Positions 58,313 to 64,000 of a stretch of 64,000 bases of DNA are shown in pieces. The notes under the pieces are model-generated. The model ran no database searches. It was not told the DNA's origin and worked only from the letters and a program-made list of their open reading frames with translations. The stretch spans positions 248,001 to 312,000 of the forward strand of contig NZ_BJNY01000002.1 of assembly GCF_006539925.1 (NCBI RefSeq), written 5' to 3'. The position numbers and the translations under genes are program-made. The DNA comes from Glutamicibacter uratoxydans (GTDB taxonomy: Bacteria > Actinomycetota > Actinomycetes > Actinomycetales > Micrococcaceae). Every line of letters starts with the position of its first letter. Position 1 is the stretch's first letter.

Positions 58313-59695
58313 TTAGGCTTCGCCGCGGCGAATCAGCTTGCCCTTAGGAGTCTGGAAATCGATGTCCTCGCCAGCCAGGATCGACTTGCGGACCACGCCT
58401 GCCAGGGTCTTGCCGTGGTACGGCGAGATTGGGTTCTTGTGGTGCAGCTTCTTCACGTCGACGACGAAGGCGTCTTCTGGAGCGAACAGCGCGAAGTCGG
58501 CGTCGTTGCCCAGAGCGATGGCGCCCTTGTTCTTCAGGCCTGCAAGCTCCGAAGGCTTGGTGGACATCCACGAGATGACCTTCTCCAAGGCAATGCCGCG
58601 CTTCTGGGCTTCGGTCCAGATCAGCGACAAGCCCAGCTGCAAGGAGGCTACGCCGCCCCACGCCACGCCGAAGTCGCCGTTCTCTACGTCCTTCAGGTCG
58701 ATGGTCGACGGCGAGTGGTCCGAGACGATGCAGTCGATAATGCCCTCTTCAAGGCCCTTCCACAGCAGTTCGCGGTTCGAAGCCTCGCGGATCGGTGGGC
58801 AGCACTTGTAGGCGGTCGCACCGTTAGGGATTTCCTCGGCCAGCAGAGTCAGGTAGTGAGGGCAGGTTTCAACGGTGATCTTCACGCCGTCGGCCTTGGC
58901 GGTCTTGATCATTGCCAATGCATCGGAGCTGGACAGGTGCAGCACGTGGGCGCGCACTCCGGTCCAGCGGGCGCGCTCGATCACCTGGGCGATGGCCACG
59001 TTCTCGGCGCCGCGCGGGCGGGACTTCAGGAAGCGGTCGTACTGGTCGCCCTCGGCGTCCGGTGCGTGGTCGATGGAGCTGGAATCCTCGGCGTGCACGA
59101 TCATCAGCGAGTCGAAGGACTTCAGCTCTGCCATGTCCTCTTCCATCTCATCGACGGTCAAGGCAGGGAACTCGTCCACGCCGGAGTGCAGCAGGAAGCA
59201 CTTGAAGCCGAAGACGCCCGCGTCGTGCAGTTCGCGCAGGTTGCCCTTGTTGCCTGGGATGGCACCGCCCCAGAAGCCGACGTTTACGTAAGCCTTAGGG
59301 GCCGCGGCGGCCTTCTTGATCTCCAGGTTCTCCAAGGTCACCGTTGGAGGAATGGTATTCAGCGGCATATCCACAATGGTGGTCACGCCGCCAGCTGCCG
59401 CTGCCTTGGTGGCGGACTCGAAGCCCTCCCACTCGGTGCGGCCGGGCTCGTTCACGTGCACGTGGGTGTCCACCAGGCCTGGCAGCAGCACCTCGTCGGC
59501 GCCGACCTCGATGACGCGCTTGCCTTCAAGGTTGTTGCCCAGCGGTTCGATGGCGACGATCTTGCCGTCGCGCACACCGATTTCGCGTGCGGTGATGCCG
59601 GCGGTGGTCAAAATGCGTTCGCCGCGCAGAACCAGGTCGAACTGGGCCTTTGCGGCGGAATTTGCTTCGCGTTCAACGGCTTCGTTGATGCTCAT
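58313..59695 (-). CDS. allB: Allantoinase
   Basis: 460 residues, cyclic amidohydrolase fold. Metal ligands: PGLVDTHVHVNEPGRTEWEG (HxH), carbamylated Lys in GFKCFLLHSG, His in IVHAED and HVLHLSS, Asp in IVSDHSPS. GGVTTIVDMPLN and KCCPPIREASNRELLW are allantoinase-type segments (dihydroorotases differ). It opens allantoin to allantoate. Last of the four purine/glyoxylate genes on this strand; a 148-base gap with a hairpin separates it from gcl, so it may have its own promoter. Confidence 0.94.
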   Translation of the reverse strand: MSINEAVEREANSAAKAQFDLVLRGERILTTAGITAREIGVRDGKIVAIEPLGNNLEGKRVIEVGADEVLLPGLVDTHVHVNEPGRTEWEGFESATKAAAAGGVTTIVDMPLNTIPPTVTLENLEIKKAAAAPKAYVNVGFWGGAIPGNKGNLRELHDAGVFGFKCFLLHSGVDEFPALTVDEMEEDMAELKSFDSLMIVHAEDSSSIDHAPDAEGDQYDRFLKSRPRGAENVAIAQVIERARWTGVRAHVLHLSSSDALAMIKTAKADGVKITVETCPHYLTLLAEEIPNGATAYKCCPPIREASNRELLWKGLEEGIIDCIVSDHSPSTIDLKDVENGDFGVAWGGVASLQLGLSLIWTEAQKRGIALEKVISWMSTKPSELAGLKNKGAIALGNDADFALFAPEDAFVVDVKKLHHKNPISPYHGKTLAGVVRKSILAGEDIDFQTPKGKLIRRGEA

Positions 59696-59762
59696 GAGGC
59701 GTTCCTACTCGTTAAAATCTTTGGCGGCTGCACTACGCAGCCTTTGTAATTCTAGATGGTTG

Positions 59763-59806
59763 TGGCGCGGGGCACACCCATATTGGTGAACCGGTGCCCC
59801 GCGCCA
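59763..59806. terminator. Hairpin between gcl and allB
   Basis: 13-base perfect arms TGGCGCGGGGCAC / GTGCCCCGCGCCA with an 18-base loop, 38 bases after the gcl stop. Only a weak U-run, so partial termination or mRNA processing is possible. Confidence 0.6.
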
Positions 59807-59843
59807 AAACATTTGTGCGTGTCTAGGTAGCGACGACTAACCT

Positions 59844-61637
<1,794 letters not shown>

Positions 61638-61958
61638 GGGGTTCACGTCCTAAAAATTTGAGTGCGTCGCCTGGCCGTTCTGAGCAGGAACGGCCGGGCG
61701 GCAATGAGTACTGCGGGAAGAGAGGTACCCTGCGGCGAGGCGCCAGGTGCATGAGTCACCATGACTTCGCCCCCTTGAGCACCGGATTCCGGCAATGAAC
61801 TGGAACAAAGCTCATTGCGTGCCAATGATGATTTCTCGTGTTTTGCCGTGTCATCAAAACACCGAGTCAGCAACATCGTTCAGGGTCGGCACACCACCGA
61901 AATCCGAGGGGTTGAAGTTACCTGGCGCCAGCGCCGCAGGAAGTTTTTTGCCTAGTGC
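61638..61958. other. Long leader of gcl
   Basis: 321 bases between the reductase stop and the gcl start, long for an operon gap, so gcl probably has its own promoter here. It contains the inverted repeat listed at 61838-61862. No gene seen. Confidence 0.55.
61838..61862. promoter_or_regulatory. Inverted repeat GTGTTTTG-N9-CAAAACAC in the gcl leader
   Basis: Two perfect 8-bp arms with 9-bp spacing place the centres 17 bp apart, near two helical turns for a dimeric repressor or activator. It is 200 bases upstream of the gcl start. Confidence 0.5.
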
Positions 61959-62858
61959 TTAGGCGGAGACGGTCTCGTCGACCTTGCCCGACAGGCGCTG
62001 TACGCCGCGGAACAGGCCCGAGTGGTCCAGTGCGCCGTCGCCGGAGGCAACGGTGGAGGTGACCAGCTGGGCAACCAGTGCGCCCAGCGGGAGCACGACG
62101 CCTGCTTCACGGGCGGCCGAGGTGACGATGCCCATGTCCTTGTTGTGCAGGGCCAGACGGAAGCCCGGTGCGAATTCGCGGTCCAGGATCTTCTGGGCCT
62201 TCTGGTTCAGCACTGCCGAGCCTGCCAGGCCGCCGCCGAGGACCTTGATGGCCGAGTCGGTGTCCACGCCGTAGGCTTCGAGGAAGACGACTGCTTCGCT
62301 CAGTGCCTGGATGTTGGCCGCAACGATCAGCTGGTTGGCTGCCTTCACGGTCTGGCCGGAGCCCGATGGGCCCACCAGGACGATGGTCTTGCCCACAGCG
62401 TTCAGCGCTGCCGAGGCTGCGTCGAAGTCTGCCTGCTCGCCGCCGACCATGATGGACAGCACGCCGTCGATAGCGCCCTGCTCGCCGCCGGAGACCGGGG
62501 CGTCCAGTGGACGCAGGCCTGCTTCGCGGGCTGCAGCTGCCAGGTTGACCGAAACGTCTGGGCGGATCGAGGAGTTGTCGATCCACAGTGCGCCGGCCTT
62601 GGCATTGGCGAAAACGCCTTCTGCGCCGGTGACGACTGCCTCGACGTCCGGGGAGTCCGGAACCATGGTGATGACGATGTCTGCGTCCTTGACCGCGTCA
62701 GCGATCGAGGTGGCGCCTTCGCCGCCGGCTGCGACCAGGTCGTCGATGGCCTTCTGGCTGCGGTTGAAACCCTTGACTGCGAAGCCTGCGTTCAGCAGGT
62801 TCTTTGCCATTGGCAGGCCCATGATTCCCAGGCCGATGAATGCTACGTTCTGCGACAT
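61959..62858 (-). CDS. glxR: 2-hydroxy-3-oxopropionate (tartronate semialdehyde) reductase
   Basis: 299 residues, beta-hydroxyacid dehydrogenase family. Rossmann start FIGLGIMGLPMAKNLLNAGF, VITMVPDSPDVEAVV, substrate motif LDAPVSGGEQGAIDGVLSIMVGG, catalytic Lys in GSGQTVKAANQLIVA, and NKDMGIVTSAAREAGVVLPLGA. Reduces tartronate semialdehyde to glycerate with NAD(P)H. It lies between hyi and gcl as in other glyoxylate operons. Confidence 0.95.
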   Translation of the reverse strand: MSQNVAFIGLGIMGLPMAKNLLNAGFAVKGFNRSQKAIDDLVAAGGEGATSIADAVKDADIVITMVPDSPDVEAVVTGAEGVFANAKAGALWIDNSSIRPDVSVNLAAAAREAGLRPLDAPVSGGEQGAIDGVLSIMVGGEQADFDAASAALNAVGKTIVLVGPSGSGQTVKAANQLIVAANIQALSEAVVFLEAYGVDTDSAIKVLGGGLAGSAVLNQKAQKILDREFAPGFRLALHNKDMGIVTSAAREAGVVLPLGALVAQLVTSTVASGDGALDHSGLFRGVQRLSGKVDETVSA

Positions 62859-62891
62859 GTTGTAAGTCCTTTTCGAAGAAGTCTGTGATGC

Positions 62892-63689
62892 TTAGGCGTT
62901 GGCGGAAGCGGTCTTCAGCCAGTCGAATGCGGTGGCGGAATCCTGCTTGTACTCCAGGGCCACCTTGCCGGTGTAGCCCAGCTCGACCGAGCGGTTGATC
63001 CAGTCGAACAGCGGCAGGTTGCCGGTGCCTGGAGCGCCGCGGCCCGGTGCGTCGGCGATCTGGATGTGGCCGAAGTCCTTGGCGTGCGCCTCGATGACTG
63101 CTGCAACATCGTCGCCGTTGACTGCCATGTGGTAGAAGTCTGCAAGCAGTGCGATGTTGGTGTTGCCGGTGGCCTTGACTGCATCGACGATCTTCAGTGC
63201 GTCGGCGGCCTTCTTCAGCGGGTAGGCCTCGGTGCCGGAAACTGGTTCGATCAGCACGGTGCCGCCGATCTTTGCTACGCCCTCGGTGGCGGCGACCAGG
63301 TTCTTCAGACCCAGCTCGTCCTGCTCTTCGGCGGTGAAGCCCTCAAGGCGGTTGCCGTACAGGGCGTTGAAAGACTTGCATCCGGTAGCTTCGCCGATGG
63401 CCGCCACTACTGCAACGTTGTCCTTGAACTCGCCGCAGCGTCCCTTCCAGGACACCAGGCCGCGGTCGCCGGCAGGCATGTCGCCGGCGAAGAAGTTCAG
63501 GCCGTCCAGCTGAACGCCTGCATCCTTGATGGATGCAACGAATTCGTCGACCTGCTTGTCGGTTGGTACGGCTTCAGCGAAGGGCCACCAGAATTCAACG
63601 CTGTCGAATCCCGCAGCCTTGGCTGCGGCTGCGCGCTCAAGGATTGGCAGTTCGGTGAGCAGGATCGAGCAGTTCAGAGTGTATGACAC
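62892..63689 (-). CDS. hyi: Hydroxypyruvate isomerase
   Basis: 265 residues, xylose-isomerase-like TIM barrel. YTLNCSILLTELPILERAAAAKAAGFDSVEFWWPF at the start; metal ligands Glu in LIEPVSGTEAYPL, Asp/His in LLADFYHMAVNGDD, His/Asp in FGHIQIADAPGRGAPGTG and a late Glu in VALEYKQ. Interconverts hydroxypyruvate and tartronate semialdehyde. First gene of the glyoxylate set; two palindromic boxes lie just upstream. Confidence 0.95.
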   Translation of the reverse strand: MSYTLNCSILLTELPILERAAAAKAAGFDSVEFWWPFAEAVPTDKQVDEFVASIKDAGVQLDGLNFFAGDMPAGDRGLVSWKGRCGEFKDNVAVVAAIGEATGCKSFNALYGNRLEGFTAEEQDELGLKNLVAATEGVAKIGGTVLIEPVSGTEAYPLKKAADALKIVDAVKATGNTNIALLADFYHMAVNGDDVAAVIEAHAKDFGHIQIADAPGRGAPGTGNLPLFDWINRSVELGYTGKVALEYKQDSATAFDWLKTASANA

Positions 63690-64000
63690 TGGCTTCCCCT
63701 TCGAGAACTAGATCGTTTTCCACTTTATGGAAGTTTGGTTTTGCTTTATGAAAACTCTAGAACGGGATCTAGATCACTGTCAAGACGTCGACGACACACT
63801 TCCACCAAGTGCACAGACTCGCCAAATAAAGCTGATATTTACCCCCTATATAGGAGAAACGCGAGGATATCGCGAGGCCGAAGACTGGGAGCCAACTCTT
63901 TTTCGAGCAGTTTCCGCAAGTCAGAACGATAGGAATTATTACCGCTTCGTGAAATTAAATTACGCTATTGCGATAATGTGAGCCACCGCATACAGTGGTA
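63690..64000. other. Upstream region of the glyoxylate operon, window edge
   Basis: 311 bases: ribosome site CGAAGGGGAAG of hyi, the paired boxes, then AT-rich DNA with short frames only. The final bases may belong to the next gene outside the window. Confidence 0.5.
63716..63757. promoter_or_regulatory. Paired IclR-like boxes upstream of hyi
   Basis: Box 1 contains TTCCA-CTTTA-TGGAA (63718-63732), a perfect 5-bp palindrome. Box 2, TTTTGCTTTATGAAAACT just to the right, repeats the CTTTATG core with flanking TTTT/AAAA. IclR-family regulators (AllR type) of allantoin/glyoxylate genes bind such A/T-flanked palindromes. The regulator gene is not in this window. Confidence 0.5.

Overview
The window looks like chromosomal DNA of a high-GC actinobacterium of the Micrococcaceae (Arthrobacter / Glutamicibacter type). 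The reasons are GTG/ATG starts with AGGAGG-like ribosome sites, Pro/Ala-rich proteins, PaaX, AAHS, FCD-GntR and ECF-transporter families typical of soil actinobacteria, and an MhuD-type heme oxygenase. The genus is an inference. Assignments come from motif recognition by eye; no database search was run.

Region 1 (1-21.8 kb) is aromatic/heterocycle catabolism. A minus-strand operon (5653 down to 504) encodes an NtaA-type flavin-dependent monooxygenase, its flavin reductase, a SnoaL-like protein, a 2-keto-4-pentenoate-type hydratase, a ketoglutarate-semialdehyde-type dehydrogenase and a cupin. A stand-alone riboflavin kinase follows on the same strand, running off the left edge. The operon and the kinase gene each carry the same promoter/operator layout. 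A PaaX regulator separates them from a plus-strand operon (FAH-family hydrolase, small cupin, acyl-CoA thioesterase, aryl-CoA ligase, fused aminobenzoyl-/salicylyl-CoA hydroxylase-reductase). Then come an amino-acid permease, a lipoprotein of the cyclohexadienyl dehydratase family, and a ThDP enzyme + cyclase/isatin-hydrolase-like + hotdog thioesterase set divergent from an aromatic-acid MFS transporter. A glutaminase closes the region.

Region 2 (about 23.2-33.6 kb) is visibly AT-richer and is a defence island. It holds a TIR (DUF1863) gene followed directly by a SLATT/DUF4231 four-TM gene; an operon of a GHKL (MutL/MORC-like) ATPase fused to a TIR domain plus a C5-cytosine methyltransferase; a helicase-associated-repeat protein; and a compact type II restriction-modification pair. 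Long gene-poor stretches separate these modules. The island ends next to an ECF ATPase gene that appears clipped at its 3' end.

Region 3 (33.6-58.2 kb) is mostly housekeeping and accessory: a nucleoside hydrolase + ECF transporter operon, MFS transporter, GNAT, XRE-cupin regulator, secreted M14 carboxypeptidase, formate-THF ligase, lipoproteins, alpha/beta hydrolase, heme oxygenase, OatA-like acyltransferase, a translationally coupled lipoprotein-response regulator-kinase operon, a DJ-1 protein, and a 770-residue sigma factor fused to an anti-sigma-like zinc finger, a membrane segment and a Thr/Pro repeat wall-spanning tail. An ornithine cyclodeaminase-family gene, an FCD-GntR regulator and a Tat-type secreted protein follow.

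Region 4 (58.3-63.7 kb) is a purine/glyoxylate salvage set on the minus strand: hydroxypyruvate isomerase, tartronate semialdehyde reductase, glyoxylate carboligase and allantoinase, with palindromic operator candidates in front.

The most promising undescribed items are the TIR-SLATT pair, the GHKL-TIR + Dcm operon, the orphan flavin-monooxygenase operon with its shared operator, and the repeat-bearing sigma/anti-sigma fusion.
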